From Sinorhizobium terangae (GTDB lineage: Bacteria; Pseudomonadota; Alphaproteobacteria; Rhizobiales; Rhizobiaceae), in NCBI RefSeq assembly GCF_009601505.1, contig NZ_WITC01000121.1, positions 1 to 64,000 of the forward strand: a stretch of DNA of 64,000 nt, in the 5' to 3' direction. The number at the start of each line of letters is the position of its first letter. The stretch's first letter is position 1. This document shows, piece after piece, positions 25,596 through 34,652 of this stretch. The notes beneath the pieces are model-generated. The model saw only the letters and a program-made list of their open reading frames with translations. It made no database searches and was not told the origin of the DNA. Made by a program: the position numbers and the translations under genes.

Positions 25596-26558
25596 TTAGC
25601 GTACCAGGACTTCCTGCATGCGTCGGATTTCCGCGAGCTTCGCCTTCGCTTCGTAATAGCCACGGTCGATCGCCTCGCCGGCGCGATGAAATTCCGAAAG
25701 ACCAATGTCGTTGAGCTTTGGATGGAGGGCGAGATCCGGCGGATCGCCAGCAAGCCGGGCGCGCGAGATGCGATCCTGGATAATGTTGAAGGCCTGAACC
25801 ATGACGCTGGTCATGCCGAGGCGTGCTGAGTAATGCGTACTGTCCTTGATCGGCGCATCCACGGCTTCCATGCCGGCATTGTGCTTGACGACGGCCGAGC
25901 GTCCATAGAGGTCGTAGTTGAGGTTGACCGCGACGACGAGTTGCTGCTCGTAAGCGCGGCAAACCGAAACCGGAACCGGGTTGACCAAAGCGCCATCGAC
26001 GAGGATCCGGCCATTGGCGCTTATCGGCTCGAAGATGCCAGGGAGCGCATAGGACGCGCGGATCGCGGTTATAAGCGAACCTTTCTCGATCCAGACCTCA
26101 TGGCCGCTGTGAACTTCGGTTGCAACCGCAATGAAGGGGCGATCGAGTTCTTCGATATTGAGGCCTTTCAGGTGCTCCTGCATGCGTTTGGTCAGTCGCA
26201 GGCCGCCGAACAGACCGCCGCCGCCGATTGCAAAATCGAGCAGGCCGGCAATGCGCCGCACGGTGAGAGAACGGGCGAAGGTCTCCAATTCGTCCAGTTT
26301 GCCGGCGAGATAGCAGCCGCCAACGAGGGCGCCGATCGACGTGCCGGCAATCATGCCAACTTCGATACCATCTTCATCGAGCGCGCGCAGAACGCCGATA
26401 TGCGCCCAGCCGCGCGCTGCGCCACCACCCAAGGCTATGGCAATCTTCGGTTTCGGGGGGTGGGGGACCGGTGCTGGAGGAGCAGTTGTAAGCGAAGAAC
26501 CATCCGGCTCGGATAGATCGCTAATCTGGTTGCTACGCGTGAATGTCCAGTTCAACAT
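25596..26558 (-). CDS. Patatin-like phospholipase family protein
   Basis: A 320-residue predicted lipid acyl hydrolase of the RssA/YchK type. The oxyanion motif GGGAARG is at about 44-50, the nucleophile elbow GTSIG at about 73-77, and the catalytic Asp lies in VDGALVNPVPVS. The N-terminal 35 residues are Pro-rich and probably disordered; there is no signal peptide. GGAGG lies 6 bases before the ATG. It stands alone on the minus strand between a mosaic element and a 300-base gap. Substrate unknown. Confidence 0.92.
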   Translation of the reverse strand: MLNWTFTRSNQISDLSEPDGSSLTTAPPAPVPHPPKPKIAIALGGGAARGWAHIGVLRALDEDGIEVGMIAGTSIGALVGGCYLAGKLDELETFARSLTVRRIAGLLDFAIGGGGLFGGLRLTKRMQEHLKGLNIEELDRPFIAVATEVHSGHEVWIEKGSLITAIRASYALPGIFEPISANGRILVDGALVNPVPVSVCRAYEQQLVVAVNLNYDLYGRSAVVKHNAGMEAVDAPIKDSTHYSARLGMTSVMVQAFNIIQDRISRARLAGDPPDLALHPKLNDIGLSEFHRAGEAIDRGYYEAKAKLAEIRRMQEVLVR

Positions 26559-26861
26559 CCGGCACCTCCAACATCGCCGAATAGACTACTAAGTGCGCGC
26601 GTCTGGTAGGAGGTCCCTGCCAAGCCGGCGATGGTGCCGTCTTGTTCGAATTCATTGCTGAAAGACTGGCACCCCAATTGAGATATACCACCGTTCCCGC
26701 CGTCAATTTTGGCGGACGCGATAAACATTCTATACAGCCTGCAACACTTTTCGCTTCGCCGCAGTTTCGACGGTAACCATCTTCATGAATAATGATTAGG
26801 CGCCCGTTTGGTTGCTAAAAAATAAATATAGCACGCGGGTGAACCAAGAAAACGCAGATAC
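26559..26861. other. Gap between patatin and hisI genes
   Basis: About 300 bases with the promoter side of the patatin gene. The part nearest hisI (26760-26850) is AT-rich. A small hairpin (CCGCC / GGCGG around 26695-26715) is present. No gene seen. Confidence 0.5.
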
Positions 26862-27314
26862 TTAATTTTTGCTGTAAACCGTTGCCGGATCAAAATGCCG
26901 GTGGTCGTCCGTGATCGCCACCGTGGCCTTGCCCTCTTCGACGCCGACCGTGCGGTAGAAGCAAGAGCGGCGGCCCGTGTGGCAAGTGGCGTCATGGCCG
27001 GCGACCGATACTTTCAGCCAAATGGCGTCCTGATCGCAATCGGTCCGTATTTCCTGGACGGTCTGCAGGTTGCCCGAACTCTCCCCTTTCTTCCACAGGC
27101 CCTGGCGCGAGCGGCTGTAGTAGTGCGCAATGCCGGTTTCGATAGTCAGCGCGAGCGCCTCGGCGTTCATATGCGCGACCATCAGCAACTCCCCGTCGCG
27201 CGCATCGGTGACGACGGCGGTAACGAGTCCCTTCTCGTCGAAGCGCGGGGTAAAGGCCGGCCCGGTCTCCAGCGCGGCCTTGTCCTCCGAGGGGGGATCG
27301 AAGGTGAGCGTCAT
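26862..27314 (-). CDS. hisI: Phosphoribosyl-AMP cyclohydrolase
   Basis: Opens the adenine ring of phosphoribosyl-AMP in step three of histidine synthesis. The 150-residue stand-alone enzyme (no HisE fusion, as usual in alphaproteobacteria) has the zinc/active-site set in [11 protein letters not shown] and [13 protein letters not shown], plus [16 protein letters not shown] and [14 protein letters not shown]. Other his genes are not nearby. A reverse mosaic element lies between it and folE upstream, so the two are probably separate units. Confidence 0.95.
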   Translation of the reverse strand: MTLTFDPPSEDKAALETGPAFTPRFDEKGLVTAVVTDARDGELLMVAHMNAEALALTIETGIAHYYSRSRQGLWKKGESSGNLQTVQEIRTDCDQDAIWLKVSVAGHDATCHTGRRSCFYRTVGVEEGKATVAITDDHRHFDPATVYSKN

Positions 27315-27330
27315 AATTCAAGCTCCTTGG

Positions 27331-27433
27331 CTACAGCGCCGTGCGTCCTGTCAGATGCACAAAGGGCGCTGCAGCACTTTGAATTGCTGCATGTTTTTAT
27401 CCCTAGACCGGCTACAATTAAGGAAACATGCAG
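27331..27433 (-). repeat. Interspersed mosaic element, copy 7 (reverse)
   Basis: Reverse orientation: CTACAGCGCCGTGCGTCC, then GCACTTTGAATTGCTGCATG, ending TTAAGGAAACATGCAG. It fills almost the whole gap between folE and hisI. Confidence 0.85.
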
Positions 27434-27439
27434 CGGGGC

Positions 27440-28057
27440 TTACTTGAAGCCCCTGAGCATAGTCATGAAACGAGCCTGTTCGGCCGGGTCAGCCTGGAAA
27501 CTACCGGTGAATGTCGTCGTCAGCGTTGTCGAGCCCTGCTTCTGAACACCGCGCATCGCCATGCACATATGCTCCGCCTCGATCATGACGGCAACGCCAC
27601 GCGGTGCGAGCGTCTCGTCAATGGCCTTGGCGATCTGTGCCGTCATCGTCTCCTGCGTCTGCAAACGGCGTGCATAGATGTCGACCACACGGGCGATCTT
27701 GGAAAGGCCAAGCACGCGGCCATTCGGCATGTAGGCGACATGCGCCTTGCCGATGATCGGCACCATGTGATGCTCGCAGTGGGAGAAGAACGGAATATCC
27801 TTCACCAGCACCATGTCGTCATAGCCGGCGACTTCCTCGAAGGTTCGTCCGAGTACATCTTCTGCTGCGAGCTCGTAGCCGCCGAACAGTTCCTTGTAGG
27901 CCTTGACGACACGCGCAGGCGTGTCTTTAAGACCCTCGCGTTCCGGATCGTCGCCCGCCCACCTGAGCAGTACGCGAACGGCTTCCTCGGCCTCCTTCTG
28001 CGTCGGTCGGCCGCTCGTATCGTCGAGCAAAGGAAAATTCTTCACTATGGCGTCCAT
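27440..28057 (-). CDS. folE: GTP cyclohydrolase I
   Basis: Converts GTP to dihydroneopterin triphosphate, the first step of folate synthesis. The 205-residue protein has the zinc-binding [14 protein letters not shown] and the segment [20 protein letters not shown], and later [19 protein letters not shown]. The ATG at 28057 has AAAGGGG about 6 bases upstream and is preferred over one six codons earlier. Length is normal for type IA enzymes. The stop is only 6 bases from a mosaic element. Confidence 0.96.
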   Translation of the reverse strand: MDAIVKNFPLLDDTSGRPTQKEAEEAVRVLLRWAGDDPEREGLKDTPARVVKAYKELFGGYELAAEDVLGRTFEEVAGYDDMVLVKDIPFFSHCEHHMVPIIGKAHVAYMPNGRVLGLSKIARVVDIYARRLQTQETMTAQIAKAIDETLAPRGVAVMIEAEHMCMAMRGVQKQGSTTLTTTFTGSFQADPAEQARFMTMLRGFK

Positions 28058-28397
28058 AATGGCCCCTTTAAGCAATACGGGATTGCTGACGTTTTATCTT
28101 TCGGACAACTCGCCACTGGCCATTCGCCTAACCCTGCAGGCTTGGGTTCCGTTGGCGGGCTCCGGGGCTTTCGGGTCCTGGCTTAGCAGTGCACTGGACC
28201 GTCCGGCACGGTTTCCCAAACAACAGGCGACTTGATGCTCCCTTGCGGAACTGTCGCCCCAACACGACATAGCATATAGTATGGTGCCACATGGATGAAA
28301 GAGGCCGAATGTGCAGTGCGGTGCTTTTTTCCTGTGTACCGGAGAAAATCATGCGCCAATTACCCAAAACCGCGAAAAATGAGCCGGATCGCGTCAA
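28058..28397. other. Divergent gap between folE and the Fe-S scaffold gene
   Basis: About 340 bases that should contain both promoters. I see no clear sigma signature, no repeat copy and no RNA gene; a T-run at 28324-28330 lacks a convincing stem. Confidence 0.45.
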
Positions 28398-28844
28398 ATG
28401 ATGGATGACATCTACAACAACAGAATTCTCGAGTTTGCTGGCAACATCCCTCGCATCGGGATGTTGGCGGACGCTGACGCCGAAGCGGCGGCACATTCGA
28501 AGCTGTGCGGCTCGAAAGTAAGGATCTGGCTGAAGATGGAGGGCGACGTCGTGACCGACTTTGCCCATGACGTCAAGGCATGCGCCCTTGGGCAGGCTTC
28601 GTCCTCGATCATGGCGCGCCATGTCATCGGCGCGAACGCCGGTGAAATCCGAAGAGCCCGTGAGGAGATGCTGGCCATGCTGAAGGCCGATGGCGAAGGC
28701 CCGTCTGGCCGCTTCGAGGACATGCGGTTCCTGAGGCCCGTTCGGGACTACAAGGCGCGCCATGCCTCGACCATGCTCACCTTCGATGCGGTGGTCGACG
28801 CCATAGGCCAGATCGAAGCAAGGCGGCTTGCCGCCGCGGTCTGA
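28398..28844 (+). CDS. Iron-sulfur cluster scaffold-like protein (NifU N-terminal/IscU family), incomplete ligand set
   Basis: A 148-residue cytoplasmic protein with the IscU/NifU-N fold. The family's three cluster cysteines are only partly kept: the first is in SKLCGSKV, the second in VKACALGQASSSIMA, but the third position, normally HCS, reads RHAST. The Asp after the first Cys is Ser. Cluster assembly in the classical way is therefore doubtful; alphaproteobacterial proteins of this type are known but little studied. The yidD gene begins 3 bases after its stop, so they form an operon. Two adjacent ATG codons are possible starts. Confidence 0.85.
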   Translation: MMDDIYNNRILEFAGNIPRIGMLADADAEAAAHSKLCGSKVRIWLKMEGDVVTDFAHDVKACALGQASSSIMARHVIGANAGEIRRAREEMLAMLKADGEGPSGRFEDMRFLRPVRDYKARHASTMLTFDAVVDAIGQIEARRLAAAV

Positions 28845-28847
28845 AGA

Positions 28848-29198
28848 ATGTGCGCTGAGCCTCACCATGATCATGCCCTCCGCCCGACGGTTCGCACCAA
28901 GGGGCGGAACTGGTCCGGCCCGTTTCGCAAGACGCCGGGGCGGCTCTTCGGCATGGCCCTTATTCGCGCCTATCAGCTGACGCTGTCAAGTTTCGTAGGC
29001 AACTCCTGCCGGCATCTGCCGACCTGCTCGGAATACGGATTCGAGGCGGTTGCTCGCCATGGTCTCTGGGCCGGCGGTTGGATGACGCTCTTTCGCGTGG
29101 CGCGATGCGGCCCGGGCGGGACCCACGGCTTCGATCCGGTGCCGGAAGAGCTGGCATCACGCCAGATCTGGTATGCACCATGGCGCTATTGGCGCTAG
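28848..29198 (+). CDS. yidD: Membrane protein insertion efficiency factor YidD
   Basis: A 116-residue protein of the YidD family, which is membrane-associated and helps YidC insert proteins. The signature is complete: LIRAYQLTLSSFVGNSCRHL, PTCSEYGFEAVARHG, then GGWMTLFRVARCGPGG with HGFDPVP. The first 35 residues are a basic extension longer than in Escherichia coli, typical for Rhizobiales. It follows the Fe-S scaffold-like gene by 3 bases; the usual rpmH-rnpA-yidC neighbourhood is absent. Confidence 0.95.
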   Translation: MCAEPHHDHALRPTVRTKGRNWSGPFRKTPGRLFGMALIRAYQLTLSSFVGNSCRHLPTCSEYGFEAVARHGLWAGGWMTLFRVARCGPGGTHGFDPVPEELASRQIWYAPWRYWR

Positions 29199-29207
29199 CG
29201 CAGGATG

Positions 29208-29250
29208 AGGAAACGTGTGTGCGGTTTTCCGCTCGCATCCCGCTCTAACA
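29208..29250 (+). repeat. Second repeat family, copy A (partial)
   Basis: GGAAACGTGTGTGCGGTTTTCCGC, CGCATCCCGCTCTAAC and TTGGAATCG. It matches the left part of the element at 43576, and similar sequence recurs widely in rhizobia. It lies between yidD and the DUF2267 gene. Confidence 0.7.
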
Positions 29251-29279
29251 CATTGGAATCGAAGGGAGGCCCGCCTGCC

Positions 29280-29699
29280 GTGACGATACCGATGGAATAC
29301 CGACAGGCCTCTGCCGATTTCGACCGGTTTATTCTGGACGTGCGCGAGATCGCCGGTCTTCAAACCACCAATCAGGCCTACACCATGGTGCAGGCGGTCC
29401 TGCAGACTTTCCGCCGGCGCCTCGATGTTCCCGACGCCCTGCTTTTCGCAAATGTTCTGCCACCGGTGCTTCGCGCGATCTTTGTCGCCGACTGGGATCT
29501 GGAAGAGCCGCAGATGCCTTTCGCCGGTCGCTTTGCGATGACGCGCGAGGTGCAATCGCTCCGTCCGGACCACAACCTGTCCCCTGATACCGCAATCGCT
29601 GATGTTGCGGCGGCGTTGCGTCGGAACGTTGACGAAGCGACACTGGATCGCGTGCTGGCGCGACTGCCCGCAGGCGCGACCGACTTCTGGCGGGCGTGA
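29280..29699 (+). CDS. DUF2267-family protein
   Basis: A 139-residue soluble protein of the DUF2267 family: FDRFILDVREIAGLQTTNQAY, then LDVPDALLFANVLPPVLRAIFVADWD, and a second helical half with RRNVDEATLDRVLARLP. The family is widespread in bacteria and of unknown function. I start at GTG 29280 because GGGAGG lies 10 bases before it; an ATG four codons later is an alternative. The frame upstream runs into a repeat. It is followed after 4 bases by the DUF1697 gene, so the two form an operon. Confidence 0.82.
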   Translation: MTIPMEYRQASADFDRFILDVREIAGLQTTNQAYTMVQAVLQTFRRRLDVPDALLFANVLPPVLRAIFVADWDLEEPQMPFAGRFAMTREVQSLRPDHNLSPDTAIADVAAALRRNVDEATLDRVLARLPAGATDFWRA

Positions 29700-29703
29700 C
29701 CGG

Positions 29704-30243
29704 ATGAAGACTTATGTCGCGTTGCTATACAGCATTATACTTGGGGACAAGCGGCGTGTCGTGATGGCCGACTTGCGGGCCATGGCCGAGCGCGTCGGCT
29801 ATCATGCGCCACGCACCCTCGTCGCCACCGGCAATGTCGTTTTCGACGCGCCCGCACAGCCCCTTGCTGACATCGAGGCCGAAATGGAATCGGCATTTGC
29901 AGTGACGTTTGGTCGCCACATCGACATTATCGCGCGGTGCGGGGAGGATTGGCGGAAGCTTGCCGCAGGCAACCCGTTTCCCGCCGAAAGCGAGGCCGAT
30001 CCAACGCGTGTCCATGTTCGCGTGATGCGCTCACCGCTTCACCCTGAAGTGCCCGAAATGTTCCGCGGCCATTGTACGCGGGGTGAGCGCATGGAGGTCG
30101 TCGGTGGTGACCTCTGGGTGGATTTTGCCGGAAAAGCCAGCGAATCGAAGCTGCTTGGCGTCCTCACCACCAAACGGTTGGGCGTCGGCACGTTCCGCAA
30201 CTGGAATACGGTGCGTGGTCTGCGCGACATGCTGTCCGGTTGA
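29704..30243 (+). CDS. DUF1697-family protein
   Basis: A 179-residue protein of the DUF1697 family: TYVALLYSIILGDKRRVVMADLR, LVATGNVVFDAP, and the C-terminal LTTKRLGVGTFRNWNTVRGL. The family pattern of a Lys-Arg-Leu followed by TxRNWNTV is clear. Function unknown. The start at 29704 is 4 bases after the DUF2267 stop. The N-terminal signature normally reads ALLRGINVGG; here it is ALLYSIILGD, somewhat divergent. Confidence 0.88.
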   Translation: MKTYVALLYSIILGDKRRVVMADLRAMAERVGYHAPRTLVATGNVVFDAPAQPLADIEAEMESAFAVTFGRHIDIIARCGEDWRKLAAGNPFPAESEADPTRVHVRVMRSPLHPEVPEMFRGHCTRGERMEVVGGDLWVDFAGKASESKLLGVLTTKRLGVGTFRNWNTVRGLRDMLSG

Positions 30244-30244
30244 C

Positions 30245-30350
30245 CGCTGCATGCTTCCTTAGATCGTAGCCGATTTAAGGACAAAAGCATGCAGCACTTC
30301 AAAGTGCTACAGCGTCCTTTGCGCGTCTGATAGGCCGCGCGGCGCTGTAG
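30245..30350 (+). repeat. Interspersed mosaic element, copy 8
   Basis: CGCTGCATGCTTCCTTAGA, GATTTAAGGACAAAAGCATGC, the core GCAGCACTTCAAAGTGC and a closing CGGCGCTGTAG. It begins 2 bases after the DUF1697 stop; 120 bases of thrS leader follow, with no attenuator recognised. Confidence 0.85.
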
Positions 30351-30475
30351 GCCGCTCCTTTACTCGACAGTCAAAAACATTTATCAGGCGCGCGTCGATA
30401 ATCGGCGCTGCAGTCATGCAGGGGCCGGCAACCATACCACCCGCATTCGTTGGCGGGACTGGATAGGAGATCATG

Positions 30476-32458
30476 ATGTCGCATACCGTTTCCCTCACAT
30501 TTCCTGATGGCTCTGTTCGCGAATTCGCTGTTGGCACGACCGGTCGCGATGTGGCCGAGTCGATTTCCAAGTCGCTCGCCAAGAAGGCTGTCGCGATCGC
30601 GCTCGATGGTGAGCTGCGCGACCTTTCAGACGCCGTGATCGATGGCCGCATCGAGATCGTCACGCGCGAAGACAAGCGCTCGCTCGAGCTCATTCGTCAC
30701 GACGCCGCCCACGTCATGGCGGAGGCGGTGCAGGAACTGTGGCCGGGAACGCAGGTGACCATCGGTCCTGTCATCGACAACGGCTTCTATTACGACTTCG
30801 CCAAGAACGAGCCCTTCACGCCCGATGACCTGCCCGTCATCGAGAAGAAGATGAAGGAGATCATCGCGCGCAACAAACCTTTCACCAAGGAGATCTGGTC
30901 GCGCGAGAAGGCGAAGGAGGTCTTTGCCGCCAAGGGCGAGAACTACAAGGTCGAGCTCGTCGACGCGATTCCCGAAGGCCAGGACCTCAAGATCTACTAC
31001 CAGGGCGACTGGTTCGACCTTTGCCGCGGACCGCACATGGCCTCAACGGGCCAGATCGGCACGGCTTTCAAGCTCATGAAGGTGGCCGGCGCCTATTGGC
31101 GCGGCGACAGCAACAATCCGATGCTGACACGCATCTACGGCACCGCATGGCAGACGCAGGAAGAGCTGGATCAATACCTGCACGTGCTTGCCGAAGCCGA
31201 AAAGCGCGACCATCGCCGCCTCGGCCGCGAGATGGATCTCTTCCATTTCCAGGAGGAGGGCCCCGGCGTCGTCTTCTGGCACGGCAAGGGTTGGCGCATG
31301 TTCCAGACGCTGGTCGCCTATATGCGCCGCCGACTGGCCAACACCTATCAGGAAGTCAACGCGCCGCAGGTACTGGACAAGTCGCTGTGGGAGACGTCGG
31401 GCCACTGGGGCTGGTATCGTGACAATATGTTCAAGGTGACGGTTGCCGGCGACGAGACAGACGATGACCGCGTCTTTGCCTTGAAGCCAATGAATTGCCC
31501 GGGCCACATCCAGATCTTCAAGCACGGCCTGAAGTCCTACCGCGAATTGCCGGTCCGGCTCGCCGAGTTCGGCAACGTCCACCGTTACGAGCCGTCGGGC
31601 GCGCTTCACGGTCTGATGCGCGTGCGCGGCTTCACGCAGGATGATGCGCATGTCTTCTGCACGGACGAGCAGATGGCGGCCGAATGCCTGCGTATCAACG
31701 ACCTCATCCTGTCGGTCTACGAGGACTTTGGCTTCAAGGAAATTGTCGTCAAGCTGTCGACGCGACCGGACAAGCGCGTCGGCTCCGATGCCCTATGGGA
31801 TCGTGCCGAGGCTGTGATGACGGATGTGCTGAAAACGATCGAGGCGCAGTCCGAGGGCCGCATCAAGACCGGCATCCTGCCGGGCGAGGGCGCGTTCTAC
31901 GGTCCGAAGTTCGAATACACGCTGAAAGACGCCATCGGCCGTGAATGGCAGTGCGGCACGACTCAGGTCGACTTCAACCTGCCGGAGCGGTTCGGTGCCT
32001 TCTACATCGACAAGGATTCGGAAAAGCGCCAGCCGGTCATGATCCACCGGGCCATTTGCGGCTCGATGGAGCGATTCCTCGGCATCCTGATCGAGAACTT
32101 CGCCGGCCACATGCCGCTCTGGATCTCGCCGCTGCAGGTGGTGGTCGCCACGATCACGTCCGAAGCCGACGACTATGGCCGCGAGGTTGCAGCGCTTCTG
32201 CGTGAGGCGGGGCTTACCGTGGAAACGGACTTCCGCAACGAGAAGATCAACTACAAGGTCCGCGAGCATTCGGTGACGAAAGTGCCGGTGATCGTCGTCT
32301 GCGGCAAGCGCGAGGCGGAAGAGCGTTCGGTCAACATCCGACGCCTCGGTTCGCAGGCGCAGACCGCGATGTCGCTCGACGAAGCGATCGAATCGCTTTC
32401 GGCGGAAGCGATGGCCCCGGATCTCAAGCGCAAGGCGGAAAGGAAAGCCCGGGGCTAA
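30476..32458 (+). CDS. thrS: Threonyl-tRNA synthetase
   Basis: Charges tRNA-Thr. The 660-residue class II synthetase has a TGS domain (1-65), an editing domain with the HxxxH motif in [11 protein letters not shown] and later [11 protein letters not shown], a catalytic core with motif 2 ([20 protein letters not shown]) and motif 3 ([17 protein letters not shown]), and an anticodon-binding domain (about 550-640). AGGAG lies 6 bases before the ATG at 30476; an ATG one codon earlier is also possible. A GC-rich hairpin overlaps its stop codon. Confidence 0.97.
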   Translation: MSHTVSLTFPDGSVREFAVGTTGRDVAESISKSLAKKAVAIALDGELRDLSDAVIDGRIEIVTREDKRSLELIRHDAAHVMAEAVQELWPGTQVTIGPVIDNGFYYDFAKNEPFTPDDLPVIEKKMKEIIARNKPFTKEIWSREKAKEVFAAKGENYKVELVDAIPEGQDLKIYYQGDWFDLCRGPHMASTGQIGTAFKLMKVAGAYWRGDSNNPMLTRIYGTAWQTQEELDQYLHVLAEAEKRDHRRLGREMDLFHFQEEGPGVVFWHGKGWRMFQTLVAYMRRRLANTYQEVNAPQVLDKSLWETSGHWGWYRDNMFKVTVAGDETDDDRVFALKPMNCPGHIQIFKHGLKSYRELPVRLAEFGNVHRYEPSGALHGLMRVRGFTQDDAHVFCTDEQMAAECLRINDLILSVYEDFGFKEIVVKLSTRPDKRVGSDALWDRAEAVMTDVLKTIEAQSEGRIKTGILPGEGAFYGPKFEYTLKDAIGREWQCGTTQVDFNLPERFGAFYIDKDSEKRQPVMIHRAICGSMERFLGILIENFAGHMPLWISPLQVVVATITSEADDYGREVAALLREAGLTVETDFRNEKINYKVREHSVTKVPVIVVCGKREAEERSVNIRRLGSQAQTAMSLDEAIESLSAEAMAPDLKRKAERKARG

Positions 32459-32473
32459 CGCCCCGGGACCTTT
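32448..32473 (+). terminator. Terminator-like hairpin overlapping the thrS stop codon
   Basis: CCCGGGGC / GCCCCGGG, 8 perfect GC pairs; the loop is TAAC, which contains the thrS stop TAA. The tail (ACCTTTG) is short in T, so termination may be partial. Confidence 0.55.
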
Positions 32474-32505
32474 GTCCTGTCAGAAAACTGTAATGTTCCG
32501 GGATT

Positions 32506-33399
32506 ATGCCGATGAAAGGCACCGCCCAGCATGGGCGGGCAAGCGCGAAGCGGTTTTCTGTGCAATTCAAAGAATTGTCGTATGCGAATGAGAATGATCC
32601 GCGCCTGAAGCGCTGGTTCATTCGCTCCGTCGAGGGCCTGTCCGGTCGCAACCGCTACGCCAGGCTCTATGCGCGCTGGCGCGCCGATAGCGTCGGCAAG
32701 AGCGATCGTGTCTTTGGCGACATGCTGCAGTTGATCGACGTGCGCATGCGCGTCCAGGGAGAATGGCCGCCGCACGGTTTGCCCGACACGCCGCTCGTCA
32801 TTGTCGCCAATCATCCCTTTGGCATCGGCGATGGCATTGCCGTTCTTTCTCTGGCCGAACAACTCGGGCGTCCGTTCCGGGTGTTGATCCACAACGAACT
32901 CCTCAAGGTGCCCGAGATGGGACCCTATTCGCTCCCCGTATCGTTCGAGGAGACCAAGGAGGCGTTGGCGCTCAACATGGCGACGCGGCACGAGGCGGTG
33001 CGGCTGTTGAAGGAGGGGGTCACCATCGTCGTTTTCCCCGCCGGCGGCGTTGCGACGGCGAAGAGAGGTTTCGGCAAAGCCAAGGACCTGCCGTGGAAGA
33101 TGTTTCCGGCGAGACTGATCCAGGCTGCCCGGGCGAGCGTCATTCCGATCTACTTCGAGGGGCAGAACGGGCGGCTCTTTCATCTCGCCAGCAGGGTTTC
33201 GCTGACACTCCGGCTTTCATTGCTGATCCGCGAATTCCGGCGGCTGTCGGGCACGACGATTGCCGCCCGCATCGGCCGTGTTCTTGCCTGGGAGGAACTG
33301 TGCGCCCATGGGAATCGCAAGGACCTGCTTGCGCGGATCTATGATGCCGTGTTCTCGATGGCGCCACCGCGTCGTCGTCTCCTCAGACGCGCCGGATGA
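32506..33399 (+). CDS. Lysophospholipid acyltransferase-family protein
   Basis: A 297-residue PlsC-superfamily acyltransferase. The catalytic block reads VIVANHPFGIGDGIA, an HP-x-G variant of the usual HX4D found in hemolysin/OlsF-type acyltransferases, followed by LPVSFEETKEAL, VVFPAGGVATAKRGFGKAKD and SVIPIYFEGQNGRLFH. No transmembrane helix is obvious, so it is probably a peripheral inner-membrane enzyme. It starts 47 bases after thrS. Lipid substrate cannot be inferred; a role in membrane or ornithine lipid synthesis is possible but unproven. Confidence 0.88.
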   Translation: MPMKGTAQHGRASAKRFSVQFKELSYANENDPRLKRWFIRSVEGLSGRNRYARLYARWRADSVGKSDRVFGDMLQLIDVRMRVQGEWPPHGLPDTPLVIVANHPFGIGDGIAVLSLAEQLGRPFRVLIHNELLKVPEMGPYSLPVSFEETKEALALNMATRHEAVRLLKEGVTIVVFPAGGVATAKRGFGKAKDLPWKMFPARLIQAARASVIPIYFEGQNGRLFHLASRVSLTLRLSLLIREFRRLSGTTIAARIGRVLAWEELCAHGNRKDLLARIYDAVFSMAPPRRRLLRRAG

Positions 33400-33420
33400 C
33401 GTCGAATCAGCAGGCTTCCG

Positions 33421-33528
33421 CTACAGCGCCGCGCATCCAATCGGACGCGCAAAGGTCGCTGTGGCGCTTTGAATTGCTGCATGATTTTATCCTTAAATCG
33501 ATTCCGATTTAAGGAATCATGCAGTAGG
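33421..33528 (-). repeat. Interspersed mosaic element, copy 9 (reverse)
   Basis: Reverse: CTACAGCGCCGCGC, GCTTTGAATTGCTGCATG, then the palindrome TTAAATCG / CGATTTAA and a closing ATCATGCAGTA. It lies between the convergent acyltransferase and exported-protein genes. Confidence 0.88.
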
Positions 33529-33550
33529 TAAAAGCAGGCGACCGTTCGCG

Positions 33551-34552
33551 TCAGTCTTGCGCTTCCGCGTCCGCGGGGGTGTTGGCGGCGTCGTTCCCGT
33601 TCAGCAGCACTTCAACATCGGTGTTGACGCCGGCCTTCACGGTGAAATCGCGCTGATAGATCTTGTCCTTGTTGCGCGCCACGGCGGTATAGCCGCCTTC
33701 GGCGAGAACGAGCGTCGGAAACGCGCCGACGCTTTCGCTGACGACGTCGCCCGACGAGGTGAGGATCGACCAGGCCGTATCGGCGATCGCTTCGCCGCCC
33801 GCCTCCGATACGAGCTTCAATGTCAGCTTCGCTGCGCGATGCTGGATCGTCGCTTCGGTCAATTTGCCGCTTTCTACCTGAATGTCGGCGCGGATCACGG
33901 CATTGACCGAGCCGTAATCGGAGACGACGTGATAGGTCCCGGCATTGAGCCGGATGACGGTGTTGGGCTTGACGTCGGCGATGATCAAAGCCCGCTCTCC
34001 GTCTTCCTTCACGTCGGAGGAAAAGATCGAAAAACTGAGTTCGTTCGGCGGGATGCGGACATCGCTGCCGGAAACGGCATTGAGCGTCACGCCGCCGGCG
34101 TCGAGCACCAGCACCTGCTTGTCGAGCGTGCCTTGCTCGGGAACGCGGATCTTGCGGGTGGCGCCGGCTCGGCCGAATGCGACATTGACGAAATATTCGC
34201 CAGGTACGAGGTTGAAGGCCGTCGAGCCGCCCTCGGAGGTGGCGAGCAACGGCAGCTTTCCGTCGCTGTCGGGAATCGGGCTGAAGACACGCCATGTCAG
34301 GCCTGACTCGACCGGCTGCCCTTTCGCGGTCAGTAACGCCTCGAGCTTCACGTCCTTGACTTCACCTCCCTGGGTCGGGTCGGAAATCAGCGGGTTGAAA
34401 CTTGTGAGCTTCGGCATTTTGCGTGTGCCGGTAATCGACGGGAAGCTCTTGAAGGCGTCGGTCGGGTCTTCTGCGAGCGCATGTCCAGCACCGGCACTGA
34501 CGAGCATGATCGCCAGGGTGGCACTCGGAAAAATACGATGACGGACGCGCAT
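33551..34552 (-). CDS. Exported protein with carboxypeptidase-regulatory-like repeats, unknown function
   Basis: A 333-residue secreted protein. A signal peptide (IFPSATLAIMLVSAGAGHALA) is followed by about 300 residues of beta-rich sequence with repeated motifs such as LVPGEYFVNVAFGRAGATRKI, LNAGTYHVVSDYGSV and LAEGGYTAVARNKDKIYQ. These resemble Ig-like or carboxypeptidase-regulatory modules (GxY-V patterns). No catalytic motif is visible. It is divergent from the nitroreductase gene. A structural envelope role is plausible; I do not recognise a named family. Confidence 0.8.
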   Translation of the reverse strand: MRVRHRIFPSATLAIMLVSAGAGHALAEDPTDAFKSFPSITGTRKMPKLTSFNPLISDPTQGGEVKDVKLEALLTAKGQPVESGLTWRVFSPIPDSDGKLPLLATSEGGSTAFNLVPGEYFVNVAFGRAGATRKIRVPEQGTLDKQVLVLDAGGVTLNAVSGSDVRIPPNELSFSIFSSDVKEDGERALIIADVKPNTVIRLNAGTYHVVSDYGSVNAVIRADIQVESGKLTEATIQHRAAKLTLKLVSEAGGEAIADTAWSILTSSGDVVSESVGAFPTLVLAEGGYTAVARNKDKIYQRDFTVKAGVNTDVEVLLNGNDAANTPADAEAQD

Positions 34553-34652
34553 GAGAACAGTTGACTTCCTGACTGGGTGACTCCACTTGAGACGCCGGTA
34601 TGGCATTTTCGTGGCTGTCGGTCCGGCCGCAAATTAGTGGAAATCAGGCAAT

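Noticed and set aside
29208-29250. Extension of the DUF2267 reading frame upstream to 29205
   Set aside because: The extra N-terminus would be encoded by a dispersed repeat; the GTG at 29280 has a proper ribosome site.
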